64,000 bases of DNA from NCBI GenBank assembly GCA_024138025.1, contig JAMXBD010001038.1:1-64000 (forward strand). Direction: 5' to 3'. Below, in pieces: positions 11,621-23,395 of this stretch (within the stretch, counting starts at the first letter, position 1; the number at the start of each line of letters is the position of its first letter). A model generated the notes under the pieces. It saw nothing but the letters and a program-made list of their open reading frames with translations, was not told the DNA's origin and ran no database searches. The translations under genes were made by a program, and so were the position numbers. This DNA comes from Combretum micranthum. Taxonomy: Eukaryota; Streptophyta; Magnoliopsida; Myrtales; Combretaceae.

Positions 11621-12010
11621 CGCGCTCTTTGAGCTGGCACTGATTTGGATAAGCGCTCCTTGAGCTAGCATTTGATTTGGTTTAGGCGCGCTCCTTGAGC
11701 TGGCACTGATTTGGATAGCGCTCCTTGAGCTAGCATTTGTCTTATATTTGATTCAAGCACGCTCCTTGAGCTGGCACTTGATGTGGATAGGCGCTCCTTG
11801 AGCTAGCATTTGATTTGGTTTAGGCACGCTCCTTGAGCTGGCACCTGATTTGGATAAGCGCTCCTTGAGCTAGCATTTGTCTTAGATTTGATTCAAGCAC
11901 GCTCCTTGAGCTGGCACTTGATGTGGATAGGCGCCCCTTGAGCTGGCCTCTGATTTGGTTCAAACGCGCTCCTTGAGCTGGCATTTGATTTGGTTATGCA
12001 TTCTTTGAAC
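11621..12010 (-). repeat. Minisatellite in element 3' UTR (11 units, 140-bp higher-order period)
   Basis: Eleven copies of a 30-50 bp unit, each centred on GCTCCTTGAGCT followed by GGC or AGC and a TTTGATTTGG-like spacer. Spacers alternate, so a block of four units repeats with a period of exactly 140 bp (compare 11718 with 11858). The core GCTC-CTT-GAGC is a small perfect hairpin. Tandem arrays in Tat-clade 3' UTRs are a known source of satellite DNA. Confidence 0.9.
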
Positions 12011-12670
12011 TGGGTCTCATGTTCTGATCCCCAAATCTCATGTCCTGAGATCTTGATTTCCTCATGTTTCGCATGGCTTCTAGAGCTAATTTCCTGAAAA
12101 ACTTAATTCTAATATATATCATTTTTTTCTTTTTTTTTTTTTTCAAAACTTACCAGATTCTTATAGAAGCTTCTAAACTTGTCAGACCACTTGGTGAAGT
12201 CCGCTCATCACTAGGTTTATTCGTCAGGCTAGAGCTCTTCACAGTGGCTATCCTTTGAATTGAGTATCTCTGTTTGTCTTTTGATGGTAACTGGATTCTT
12301 TTGATGGTCTTGACATCGGAACAATACGGGAGATGGTTCTTTGTATCTCCCTTACTTTGCAGCTTGAACTTATCGACTTTTAGTTATTGGTCTGAAATAG
12401 GTATTTCTTTAAGAAAAGATCAAATCTCAAAGTATTAGAATGTTTTTATAACTTTATCAATTGCTCAAATCTCTCTCTCAGGTACACTCATGTTTTAAAA
12501 ATTTGAGAGATATAAGGATGAAAGAAAGCTTATCAATTGAAGTGAATGGTCAATGACTGATCTGATGATTGGGACGCTAGAGATATTTTTGTCGATAGAT
12601 AACAAAATTAGATCACACATAGACAAAGTAGTCAACACTTTCTGAACTTGATAGAATTTTCATTAATTTC

Positions 12671-13951
12671 TCAAGAGTAGTACAACTTGACCGCATCAGA
12701 ATTTACAGGGTCTTTCAAATCTGGACCATCCACTCTAGTCAAAATTAGTGCACCACCAGGCAACACCCTCTTTACTACATATGGTCCTTCGTAATTAGGA
12801 GTAAACTTTCCTCTAGGATCTTGAACGTTCGGGAGTACTTTTCTCAAGACTAAGTCTCCTTCCTTGAAATTTCTCGGGCGAACTTTCTTATTGAATGCTC
12901 GAGCGATTCTTTGCTGGTAAAGCTGACCATGATATAAGGCGGTCATCCTCCTTTCATCAATGAGATTTAACTGATCAATCCTATTTCTTACCCATTCAGC
13001 TTCATTCAATTCAGTTTCTGCAATATTCTGAGTGATGGAATTTCAACTTCAACTGGCAAAACTGCTTCCACACCATATACTAATGAATAAGGGGTTGCCC
13101 CTGTTGATACCTAATGGATGTTCGATAGGCCATGAGTGCAAAGGGTAGCATCTCGTGCCAATCTTTGTAAGTGATAGCCATTTTCTCTATTATTTTCCTG
13201 ATGTTCTTGTTGGCCGCTTCAACTGCCCCATTCATCTGAGGTCGATATGGGGTAGAGTTCCGATGTTTGATTCCAAAGTTTTGGCACAATTCAGACATTA
13301 ATTTGTTGTTCAAATTGGTACCATTGTCTGTAATGATTGTATCAGGGACTCCATATCTGGCTATGATATCTCTCTTGATGAACTTGACAACTACTCCTTT
13401 GGTAACATTAGCGTATGAGAATGCTTCAACCCATTTAGTAAAATAGTCGATCGCCACTAATATAAATCGGTGACCATTTGAGGCTTTTGGCGAAATTGGT
13501 CCTATCATGTCCATACCCCACATTGAGAAGGGCCAAGGTGAAGATAATGACTGCAATTCTTTAGGAGGAGCATTCATCTTGTTGGAGTATATTGGCACAA
13601 GTGGCAATGTCTCACGTGTTTAATACAATCTGATTCCATAGTTATCCAGAAGTAACCCATCCTCATAATCTTTTTAGCTAGCATATATCCATTCATGTGA
13701 GGTCCACATATCCCTTCATGGACTTCCTCATCAAACATATCTGCTTCCGCCTCATCTACGCATCTCAAGAGAGTAGTATCAAATGATTTTTTGTATAATG
13801 TATTACCACTGAGCATGAAATGAACTGCTAAGCGTCTTAGTGTTCTTCGCTCCTTTGTTGAAGCATTTTCAGGGTATTTGCCATCTTGGAGGAATTCTTT
13901 GATATTAGCATACCAGGGATCTTTCTTGGGACTTCCTCGGTATTCAAGCAA
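12671..13951 (-). pseudogene. Integrase region of Tat/Ogre pol
   Basis: Three frames together cover the whole integrase. The zinc-binding part (13951-13574) shows HEGICGPH ... CHLC, an HHCC finger. The core (13607-13080) has all three catalytic acids: WGMDMIG, ITDNGTN and GAVEAANK. The C-terminal part (13009-12671) has FKEGDLVLRK and YEGPYVVKRV, the GPY/F-type module, and ends at a clean stop. Frame changes near 13580 and 13070 break it. It would insert the cDNA with 5-bp staggering, which agrees with the AGAAG duplication. There is no chromodomain, as expected outside the chromoviruses. Confidence 0.88.
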
Positions 13952-14004
13952 AATGCCGGTTCTTCCTCAATGCGAACCTTTAAGGGCTGGATCTCAACTC
14001 CATC

Positions 14005-14395
14005 AGTGATTTGAATCATAGATGCTAATGTGGCTAATGCATCCGCGAACTGGTTCTGGTTTCTTGGCATATAAGTGAATGATATTTCTTTGAATTTCTG
14101 TGCCAATTCTAGTAAATATTGATGATAAGGCACCAATTTTGCATCCTTTCTTGTATTCTCCTCGTGTTTGAAAAATGATGAGAGAGGAGTCTCCATATAC
14201 TTCAAGATCATCTATTTCCATGTCAAGTGCCATCTTGAGGCCCATGATGCAAGCCTCGTATTCTGCCACATTATTAGTATAAGGGAAAGTCAATCTTGCT
14301 GAAGCGGGGTATTGTTTACCATCTGGTGATATTAAAACTGCCCCAATTCCACATCCGCATACATTAGCTGCTCCATCAAAGTACAACTTCCATTT
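14005..14395 (-). pseudogene. Second, archaeal-type RNase H (aRNH) of Tat/Ogre pol
   Basis: Follows the decayed RNase H and precedes integrase. The first frame has KWKLYFDGAAN, NNVAEYEACIMGL and VYGDSSLI, supplying catalytic D, E and D. The last acid lies in NQFADALATL after a frame change near 14147. This arrangement of DGA, EYEA, GDS and ADALA is typical of the RNase HI-like domain acquired by the Tat clade. All four acidic residues are present despite the frameshift. It would degrade the RNA strand of the replication hybrid in place of the original domain. Confidence 0.85.
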
Positions 14396-14490
14396 AGGAG
14401 TAGACTGTTCTGATTCTTTATCTGAATCTGCCAGCAATATGCCGTCATCCGGGAATTGAGCTTCTCCATCAATCACACTATCTTCAACCG

Positions 14491-14877
14491 GGTTTTCGGC
14501 TAGCTGATCTACTAGTGCTTGCCCTTTAACTGAGTTCTGATTCACATAAGTGATATCAAATTCTGATAACAACATCTGCCATTTGGAAATTCTCCCAATC
14601 AACCCTGGTTTCTGAGCCAAATACTTCAATGGATCATGTTTCGTATAAAGCTCGATAGAATAATACAATGTATATTGTCTCAGTCTGTGCATGATCCACA
14701 CCACGGCACAACAGGTTCTTTCCATTTCAGTATACTTTGTTCTCCTTCAGTGAATTTCTTACTCAAATAGTAAATAGCCCGTTCTTTCCCATCTTCATCT
14801 TTCTGTCCAAGCATACCTCCCATTGATTCAGGAAGTACCGTCAAATATAGGAAAAGAGGGCGACCAGGTGTTGGTGC
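14491..14877 (-). pseudogene. Original RNase H domain of Tat/Ogre pol, catalytically decayed
   Basis: Position and fold landmarks (PLFLYLTV, GGMLGQ, RAIYYLSKKF, CCAVVW, LYTKHDPLKYL) mark the usual Ty3/gypsy RNase H. The first catalytic Asp (CDAS in the Athila element of this window) is absent in LYLTV, and the third-motif Asp (YTDHS) is Lys here (YTKHD). The connecting Glu (MERTCC) remains. Loss of these acids with gain of aRNH downstream is the known Tat-clade pattern. A frame change falls near 14720. Confidence 0.8.
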
Positions 14878-16154
14878 TACTAACACTGGTGGATTCATCA
14901 GATATTGCTTGATTTCATCAAATGCTTCTTGACAATCTTTATCCCAATCAATAGCTGCATTTTTCCTCAACAATTTGAATAGAGGGCGACATTTGTCGGT
15001 TAATTGAGATATAAACCGAGCAATATAGTTCAAGCGTCCCAATATGCCCCTGACCTCTTTGATCGTCTTCGGGGGAGGTAATTCAAGTATGGCTTTAACT
15101 TTATCCGGGTCAACTTCTATTCCTTGTTGATGACTACGAATCCCAACAACTTCCCTGAGGTCACCCCAAATGTACACTTTTCGGGATTCAACTTAAGATG
15201 GAATTTCGTAATCTATCAAATAATTCCTCAATATTTCCACATGATCCTCATCTTCCTTAGACTTAGCAATCATATCATCTACATATACTTCGACTTCTTG
15301 ATGCATCATGTCATGAAACAAGGTGACCATCGCCCTTTGATATGTTGCCCCGGCGTTTTTAAGGCCGAAAGGCATGACTTTGTAGCAGAATGTTCCCCAA
15401 GTAGTAATGAAGGTTGTCTTAGTTTTATCCTCTTCTGCCATTTTAATCTGATTATATCCCGAAAAGCCATCCATGAATGAAAATAGATGGTTTCTAGCCG
15501 TATTATCCACCAAGACATCTATGTGAGGTAAGGGGAAATTATCTTTGGGCGTGGCTTGGTTTAAATCGCGAAAGTCTACACAAACTCTAACCTTTCCATT
15601 CTTTTTAAGTACCGGACCACATTAGCCACCCATTCAGGATAATCGGATACCTCTATAAAACCGACTTCCAACAATTTCTTTACTTCTTCTTTAATCTTGA
15701 GCAAGATATCTGGTCTAAATCGTCTTAATTTTTGCTTCTTTGGTTTGATATCTGCTTTAGTTGGTAATTTATGAACCACTATAGAGGTATCCAAACCAGG
15801 CATATCTTCGTAGGACCATGCAAACACGTCTAAGTAATCAGTCAATAATCTTATCAATCTTTCTCGTTGCTCAGCGGATAAGGTAGTGCCTATTTTCAAA
15901 ATTTTAGGCCCATCTTCAGTTCCAATATTCACTACTTCTGTAGGTTCACTAATCTCAATTCTTCCTTGTTCATATTTTTGCCAACTTTTCTCTATCCCAG
16001 TGTGATCATCAATGTCATGTTCAACGACTAACTCATTAGGGTTAGAAATGATATCAGTATTTTCGTTATCTATCGGCGCAAGATATCTCTTACTTTCACC
16101 ATTATCATCAGATTCAAAGGTAACCCTAGAGTTATTAAGGGGATAGTGAACCAA
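14878..16154 (-). pseudogene. Reverse transcriptase region of Tat/Ogre pol
   Basis: The first frame (16154-15576) carries the long acidic N-terminal linker, DVFAWSYEDMPGLD, then RRFRPDILLKIKEEV and WVANVV. A single missing base shifts the frame just after this, inside the PVLKK-type motif. The second frame (15513-15193) has FSFMDGFSGYNQI, YKVMPFGLKNAGATYQR and the catalytic YVDDMIAKSK. The third (15177 on) gives the thumb, GIEVDPDKVKAI to LGRLNYIARFI. RNA-dependent DNA polymerase of the element; all catalytic Asp are present but split across frames. Confidence 0.9.
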
Positions 16155-17116
16155 TTATTCAACTCCCGAACTGGACGGGAGCTGCAAGAAGGCTCCAGAA
16201 CCGATGCAGTATCTGGTTTCTGGACATGAGCCGGTTGTGGGAATGTGACTTTGATATCTGGAGACTCGATAGGGGTATTATACCATTCTTCTCCTTTCTT
16301 CTTTCGGGCTTTCTTTTTCATCTCTTCTATCTCAACCGGAGTAGGAACATATCCCAGTCCAAATGTCCCTAAATGTCCCTCTTTTTGAATCATATTGGCT
16401 TCTTCAAAGATTTGTAAACCAAAGTCTTCGGATCCTTCTTCGCCAATATAGGGTATAGCAGTGTCTTTGAAGATAGCATGGTCTTGTTCTCCTAATACCG
16501 TAACGATTTGTCCATTTGTTATAAACTTGACCATCTGATGCAAACTAGACGGTATTGCCCCAGCTGAGTGAATCCAAGGCCTTCCAAGTAACAAATTGAA
16601 CGATCTTGGTATGTCAAGAACTTGGAATGGAATAGTAAAGTCTTGTGGGCCAATAGTAACTTCCAAGTCTATTTCTCCTGATATGCCTCTCTTGGATCCA
16701 TCAAAAGCTCTAACAATAGTAGAACTGGACCGGAGGTTAGATGCATCGATACCAAGTAAGTTCAAAGTAGCCAATGGACAAACATTCAAAGACGACCCAT
16801 TATCGATGAGGACTCGGGCTACAATCATTCCATTACATTTGGCCATTATGAATAGGGGCTTCGTGTGTTGAGTGCCTTCTGCTCCCAACTCATCAGGTGA
16901 GAAAGAGATTTGATCCAAAGCAAATACCGAATTTACTACATGTTCCATTGTTTCAGTAGCAACACCTTCGGGAACCTTGATTTGTTGGAGTATCTTAAAG
17001 AGAGCCTCCCGGTGTTTTTCAGAAGTCATTAACAAACCCATTAAGGATATTTGAGCCGGGACTTTAGCGAGTTGATCAGCAATCTTATAATCACTTATCT
17101 TCATAATCTTGGTCAA
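16070..17116 (-). pseudogene. Protease region of Tat/Ogre gag-pol
   Basis: A retropepsin core is clear: PLFIMAKCNGMIVARVLIDNGSSLNV with the active-site D-N-G variant of DSG/DTG, a central AFDGSKRGISGEIDLEV, and the closing ILLGRPW-type motif (NLLLGRPWIHSAGAIPS). An Asn after the catalytic Asp is common in Tat elements. The frame stays open for about 348 codons and overlaps the start of the RT frame (16154) by 85 bases. It would cleave the polyprotein. Confidence 0.88.
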
Positions 17117-17180
17117 TGCTGTTTTCTCATCAGATTCCTCTCCTTTTTCTTATCTTTTCTTAGTGGGAAGAATTCCTCTG

Positions 17181-18485
17181 CTAATGTTTTCTCTCTTTCG
17201 GGCTCTGAAGCTTTCCCAAGTTTTCCGACCATGGGCCTAGGAACTTGATTAACAGCTTGATAGTTGAACGGGGCGGCTTTATAGTCTTTCGGTGCAATGG
17301 CACATGGAATTGATACCTCATCGATTTCACCTCATATGGGGCTTCTTTCTGCTCTCCTTGACATTGGATAACTATCTTCTTTGGATTGGACTGGATCATT
17401 CCGATAAAAGGCTCGGGTTCTTCAATCGTGATCATGTTGATCGTGGGCCCATGGTTTGGGAGAGGATTGGTGTTGACATTAGGGGTCGGGGTTTCAATGA
17501 AATCTAGTTGGACCAATTTAGCATCAATGAGGTCTTGAATCTTGTTCCGAAGCCTCCAACAATAGTCAGTAGAATGACCTATTTGCCCCAAATGATAATC
17601 GCATTTTTGCTCGGGGTTATAATATCTGGGTTTGTAGTCTTCTCTAGGTGTTTCAAAGGTGATCAGATTGTCAGCTCTAAGCCGGGCTAGAACTTGGCTA
17701 AGGGGTACGGGAATTTTGGTGAACTGTCTTCTAGGTCTATTGAATGGTTGGTTTTGGGATTGTGGTTGTTGTGACGGGTGAAGGGTTGATTAGTGTTTGG
17801 GGTTTGTTGGTAGGTGTAGGATTGAGTAGGTTTAGTGTATGGGGTTGAGCTGACTACACTGACAGTGGTATCCTTCCCTTTGTTATTGTTGGAGTACTTG
17901 AAATTTGTAGCCTTTTTCTCCACGTGGATCCTCCCGGTAATAATGGCACTTTCAATTCTACACCGGCCAATACTATCTCAGAGAAATTAGCAGTAGTGTG
18001 TCCAATGAGATGAGTAAAGAAGGTTCTTCTAAAGTATTGATGAAAGTGAATGTCAAATCTTTCTCCGGGATAGGGGTAGATACCATAGATGCCATTGATC
18101 TCCATCTTTGAGCATATTCCTTAAAGGACTCATCTTTCTTCTTCCTCATATTACTTAAATCCCACATAGAAGGGGCCACTTCAATATTGAACTTATATTG
18201 ATTGTAGAAAGCCCTAGCCAATTTGTCCCAAGTATTAATCTCATCAAGATCCAAATGAGCATACCATGCTAAAGCTGGACCGGTAAGGCTATCCTGAAAA
18301 GTTTGGATCATGAATTGCTCATATTGAGTGTACCGGCTCATCTTCCTCACATAGAGCCTAGTATGCAACTTTGGACAACCAGTACCATCATACTTTCTCA
18401 AAGTCGGGAATCTTGAACTTCTCGGGAAAGCTCCCGCTTCGATTGTAGGAAAGCTTGTGATTCCAGTTTGATCAAATCCTTCCAT
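17181..18485 (-). pseudogene. Gag of Tat/Ogre element
   Basis: The first frame (18485-17973) is a retrotransposon gag domain: YVRKMSRYTQYEQFMIQTF, LTGPALAWYAHLD, WDKLARAFYNQYK and MRKKKDESFKEYAQRWR. It shifts frame near 18000 and continues as FFTHLIGHTTANFSEIV. A Gln/Pro/Asn-rich tail follows (17923-17687). Then comes a single knuckle, CDYHLGQIGHSTDYC (C-X2-H-X5-H-X4-C, near 17610-17565). The unusual knuckle spacing is the Tat-type form. At least four frame changes. Structural protein of the particle. Confidence 0.85.
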
Positions 18486-19226
18486 TTTCTCAAAAATTTG
18501 AGTTTCTCATTGAATTGAGAAAGAAGCCTTTTCTCCATTTCTTTGTTTTGAGCCTCAATTTCCTTCTTAAACTCAGAAGAATCGGTTTCGACAATGGCTA
18601 GTGGTCATGATTAATTACTTGTTCCTCAATAGTTTGACTATCGTTCCTTTCTTTACCCCGAATGTCCTGCGGTAGTATCTTGAGGGGCCTTAAGGTTTTG
18701 CGTGAGAAGATTCATTTGTTCGGCCATTCGGAATACCATTTGTTCCAAAGTAGTAAGCCTTTGCTCGGACATCGCATTGGAATTACCAGAATTATTGTCG
18801 TTGTTGCTAGCCATTCTGGATTTAGACCTAGTGATGATCGGACTTCGAACCGGGTCTGACCGTTTAGGAGCTATCTTTTAGAAACTGTGTTCAAAAACAA
18901 AATTCCATAGTTTAGTGAAGAAAATGTATATATTATTATATATTCTCAACAAAATGAGCAAACGGTTAGCAGTTTATATACACAAAAACAAGCAAAGAAT
19001 ACAAGAACATAGAGACAAGAATATATATATGGAAAAGAAAAACGCATGCGCATGTAAATTGAGATGATGATGAAACTTTGTAGCAAAAAACCATTTTATT
19101 TCATTAAAGCTGAATTTACTCAAGGAGTCAAATACATGACCTAAACATGACAAAACCGAAAAGCTAAACAAAGAAAATCATCCTAAACCAAACGCCTAAT
19201 CTTGCTAGGACACTCTGAACGGTCCT
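18486..19226 (-). other. Spacer between ORF1 and gag
   Basis: About 740 bases with no recognised protein. It lies between the ORF1 stop and the gag start; the part before gag (about 18490-18600 on the minus strand) encodes Gln/Glu-rich coiled-coil-like sequence in the gag direction and may be the gag N-terminus. Ogre elements keep a spacer here. Confidence 0.45.
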
Positions 19227-20594
19227 TCAGCTCCTCAATAGTCCTTTTTCATCTTGGTTGAGCTTCAAGTGCTTGAACCTTGCCTTGAGAATCTTGAACT
19301 TCCTTTTCCATCTCTCGATCCTTCTTCTCATCTCGGGAGCTTGAAATTCCAACTCGTTCACTTTTGCCCTTTGGCTGAGGATGTATTCTTTAGTGGCTCG
19401 GTATTTCTTCGTCTCAGTATTAATGGGGTCTATCATGTAGATCGTCTTGATTTCTCTTGTCTCCCATTTGGCTTGTATCGATCCTAGCCTTCTCTCTCTT
19501 TGTGCCAAAGGAACACTCGGGTCATCATACTCCATAGTAAACTCCTTTAATGATGGCTTGCTAGTTATATCTTGAAGTGCTCCATATTGTCTTATCACAC
19601 GAGCCGGATAATATCCCGTGGACCCGGTCAAACCAATCAAGGAATTGCCGCATATTCCCTACATTCGGTTATTGCCGTAGGAGAATGGAACCATTTAGCA
19701 ACCCAAAGGAAATTGTGAGCTTCTAGATCTTGGAGTAAGTGCACCCATTCATCGGTCCTTGGAAGATCTTGAATGCGAACTCTTTCACTAAAGCTTAAAA
19801 TAAGATCATAACTGTCTCTAATGTGGCAAGCTGGACTCAAATTGCTCCCATAATCTCTAGTGTGGCTTGCAAACCATATTATCAAGAGTGCCATACTAGA
19901 CTTGAACTTCCCATGCCTTTTTCTTCAAATGGTTGAGAGATCTATTTTGTTCAGCGAGCAAGGCCGGGATATAAGACTTTCCTGCTAAGAACTGGTCCAC
20001 TAATTCTAATACCCGATAGTGGATGAAAAGATCCCCATTCGGGAAGAGGATAGTACCGAATACGGCAGCTATAAAGGCGTTGATGCGATTTTGCTCCCAT
20101 GCTACTACACCTCCACAGAAGATAGGCTTATTGTCCTTGTAACTATTTGGAGATCCAAACCACTTGAATAAATCGGAAAGCCGAATGGAGAACAAATTGC
20201 AATTCTTGAGGGCTTTAGACACATCGGTCTTCTTAATTCCTAAAAAGGAGTTGAACAAGTTGATCGGCCCTTTACTAAGTTGAGGAGCATATATTCCCGC
20301 ATGAGTTGGTGGAGCTTGAAGAAGCCTCGTGTATTCCTCAATAGTGGGACTCAAAGTGTGCTCACCAAGGCAAAAGGCGGCTTCATCAACATTCCATAAG
20401 TAAACCAAGGCCCTAAAAAGATGAATGGGGACCTGGACCTTTGGTAGAGAAAGAATAGGTCCCAAACGGTCTTCAATAAATCTTCTTTGTTCTGGCTTGA
20501 AAGTTTGTAACCACTTGCTTAAAATGGGCATCGGACTAGTAGGCTCATGAACATGGATCTCGGGAGTAAGACGGGCCCACATACTATCTGCCAT
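19227..20594 (-). pseudogene. ORF1 upstream of gag (DUF7745-like)
   Basis: Starts with ATG at 20594. The N-terminal 232 codons include FCLGEHTLSPTIEEYTRLL, the signature of the DUF7745/plant-mobile-domain-like proteins found in Tat/Ogre elements. The reading stops at 19896 and continues one base over (19894-19637, DEWVHLLQDLEAHNFLWV). It returns to the first frame (19640-19227, GYYPARVIRQYG) and ends in a charged, probably coiled-coil tail (ERWKRKFKILKARFKHLKL). Summed length is about 454 residues, near the family size. The function of ORF1 in these elements is unknown. The two compensating shifts suggest small indels rather than programmed frameshifting. Confidence 0.8.
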
Positions 20595-21162
20595 TTCTTT
20601 ATTCTACCTATTACAAAGAGATGTGTTACAACACGGTATATACATTTACATGGTACACTAAACTGAATACAAAGACAAAAAGGGTTACAAGGATTTTACA
20701 AGACACATTTACATAACGGATTACAAGGAAAAGTTAACTCCTATAAATTCAGCTTTTGTTTTGTAAAGCAATTTTGAAAAACATTTTGATTAGCCACAAA
20801 GCTTGATCATCATCTCCTTCATGTAGTGGATGCAAGAAGGGTGGGTTCTAAAGGTCCCCCAATTAATGGGCCATGGGCCACATTAACCGGAGTGGGAGGC
20901 TAATTCGTGTCTCGAATGGTGGGTAACCACAACACCCGAGACCTACTGGTGCCTCCCGTCCTAAGTTTACCTAAGGTGGCCCGGGTTTGACCACATCTAG
21001 CACACATTTTTTTTTCTCAAAAGTAAATATCCCCTCCATAACTCTATATAGATAATATCTGCACATAAGCACACGGTTAGCACAAATATCTACAAATATA
21101 CAAGATATTAAAAAAGAAAGCAATTTATATAAAAACATAAAGTGGCTAGCCCTCTAAAAATG
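20595..21162 (-). other. 5' untranslated leader of Tat/Ogre element
   Basis: About 570 bases between the PBS and the ATG of ORF1. No coding content. Includes a short stretch near 20850-21000 of balanced composition. Presumably the packaging/leader region. Confidence 0.6.
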
Positions 21163-21181
21163 GTCCCCAGTGGAGTCGCCA
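21163..21181 (-). promoter_or_regulatory. Primer binding site of Tat/Ogre element
   Basis: On the minus strand TGGCGACTCCACTGGGGAC starts three bases after the LTR end GGCTCGACA. Its complement ends in CCA, as a tRNA 3' end must. Ogre elements are reported to use tRNA-Arg with a very similar PBS; the tRNA was not checked here. Confidence 0.8.
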
Positions 21182-22951
21182 AGCTGTCGAGCCTGGTTTT
21201 TTTTGATTTCCTTTAATCCGATTCGTACTAAACCCTAACCCATTCAATACGAATCCTCGACTAAGAATTAAAGGAAATTTTGAATTTTTAAAACATTTTG
21301 GAGTCGCCACTCGACTAAAGTCGAGAAAAAAATAAACCAAAACCAATGGGTAGGTTGATTTTGGTTTTGCTACTGATCTGCGAAAAAATCGTTTTTTGAA
21401 AACGAGAACCAGAAATTAACTTGAGTTCGGGGGCTAACCTATTAAAACCTAAACGGTTACCACTTTAACTTTCCATATTTAAATTGCTTTCTTTTAAACC
21501 CTAATTTCAAAATCTAAACTATTTACTAGGATTAATTAACTAAACATATGTCTAATATGCATAAAAATACTAATCAAATTCTATCAATAATCAATATAAT
21601 ATAAACTAATAAAACAAATTCACAAAAATAAATTTTTATATATTTTAAGTCGCCCATTTAGGTGCCTACGTACCCGCTAATCGGGATCAGACCACACGTA
21701 GTTCTTTTAGAAAAATTTAGTTTGTTGGTTAATTTTAAAATTTTTTCGAAATCGTTTCGCTTTAAGTTCATTAAGTTTGGTAATTTTATGAAAAATATAT
21801 ACATATCTTTTAACATGAACCCTAAATCTATTAAGTTAGGTTTTAGCAATTTTATGGAAAATCGGATTTTTTTCTAGTGACAAAAATTTTGAACAAGAAA
21901 TCATAACCACATATCATGCATATCAATTGATCATATATATCATCAAGAATAAAAATATTATAAGGAATATCAATATTTAACAAGCTAATTTCAACAAAGC
22001 AAAATTATGGCATAATCAAGATTGGTGAAATCATAAAATTCAATCAAGGTCATCACTATATTATGGCATAAAAGGAATATTAATGACTAATCATCATACA
22101 TGATCACACAATTCCAAATGTTATAAACCTAAAACTCTAAAAAATTTCAATATATTCCTCATGATTAGGGAATGATTATAGTTATATTATCAATAACAAG
22201 ATCTTAATGTAATTCTATGAACACATACCTAACATGATATAAAAAAATTCAATTTTATCACAAGAAAACAAAATCATTACTATATCAAGTTATGTTTTAA
22301 CAAATTTATAAGAATTAACTTTTCTAAGTGATAAAAAAAAAAAGATTTTGAATAATGGATTAAAATTAATATCATGGCAATTGTCAAGCACATTAATTAA
22401 ATCAATATATCATCATTAATAAAAGATATCAATGTTAACAAGATAAGCTCATATTCAATAACGTAGGTAAACTTCATACATGATATTAACATTATAGCAA
22501 AGTTTCTAATTACATCGCATATTGATAACGAAATCGGGTTTTTTTAATCATTTCAAAATCATGGTATAAACAAACTTTAGCCAATCAAGATTTTCATCAA
22601 GTTATCAATACAATTTGTATGTCGAATATTTGCAATATCTCATTATTCGAAATTTGACAAAATCATAATATTACAAAACGATATCACAAAGACAGGGTGC
22701 AAGGATTATAAACTATCATAGCAAGATCGATCATGTAAAAAAAATAAACCCTAAATTTCAATTTAATATTTTTAGAACAAGACAATTTCATTTATTGACA
22801 AAAAATTAATTATAATGACTATATTATCATGATTCAAACTAATACTAATTTAACATATTTTTGAATTTTTTTAAAACACAATATATTCATAACAAATTCT
22901 GAAAATATAATCATATACTAGTTATTTTCATTTTTCTTATTTTTATTTTTC

Positions 22952-22959
22952 TATTATTA

Positions 22960-23003
<44 letters not shown>

Positions 23004-23005
23004 TA
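22952..23005. repeat. (ATT)n microsatellite inside 5' LTR
   Basis: About 17 ATT units with short interruptions at both ends; allele-like counterpart of 10073-10143. Confidence 0.85.
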
Positions 23006-23385
23006 TACGAATTAAGAACAGGAATGTGAACTTACCTGCAGGAGGAACAATGCGCGCGTGAAGGAGGAAGTTGAAATCGAAGCTCCAAAGCGCGCGCAGG
23101 GAAATTGAAATCAAAGCTTCAAGGCCGCGCGCATGAAAATTAAAATCACAGCTGGCCGATGACGATGCAGGCAAAGGATTTTCAATGGAGCTCCGACGGC
23201 TGTAGACGACGGCAACCAACAACGGCTCCGGCGGGGAACGCAGCGGGGTGGCCGACGCGACGGTGGTTTGTAGGTTTCGACGAAATTGATTTATGGAATG
23301 GAAGTTCTCGACTTCCTGAATATCAAATGCTTGTTTTATTTTTCTTTTCTTTGCTTTTGTGTCCTCTTCGTTTTTTCTTCTTCCT

Positions 23386-23395
23386 CTATTTATAG
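23386..23395 (-). promoter_or_regulatory. TATA box of LTR promoter (5' LTR copy)
   Basis: CTATAAATAG on the minus strand, followed about 90-350 bases downstream by the GC-rich leader (23030-23290). This is the promoter expected to make the genomic RNA. Confidence 0.65.

Larger units (their letters stand above)
11122..12670 (-). other. 3' untranslated region of Tat/Ogre element
   Basis: About 1.5 kb between the integrase stop and the PPT. It holds the minisatellite 11621-12010 and, on its far side, two diverged units (near 11431 and 11479). The remainder has no coding content. Long hypervariable 3' UTRs are usual in the Tat clade. Confidence 0.75.

Noticed and set aside
11411..11663. Leu/Glu-rich ORFs with internal repeats
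   Set aside because: Produced by diverged minisatellite units on the wrong strand of the element's 3' UTR.
11621..12010. CRISPR-like alternation of repeats and spacers
   Set aside because: Spacers are themselves repeated with a 140-bp period; this is a plant retroelement minisatellite.
16596..16871. Plus-strand ORFs over the Tat/Ogre pol
   Set aside because: Antisense shadows of protease and RT.
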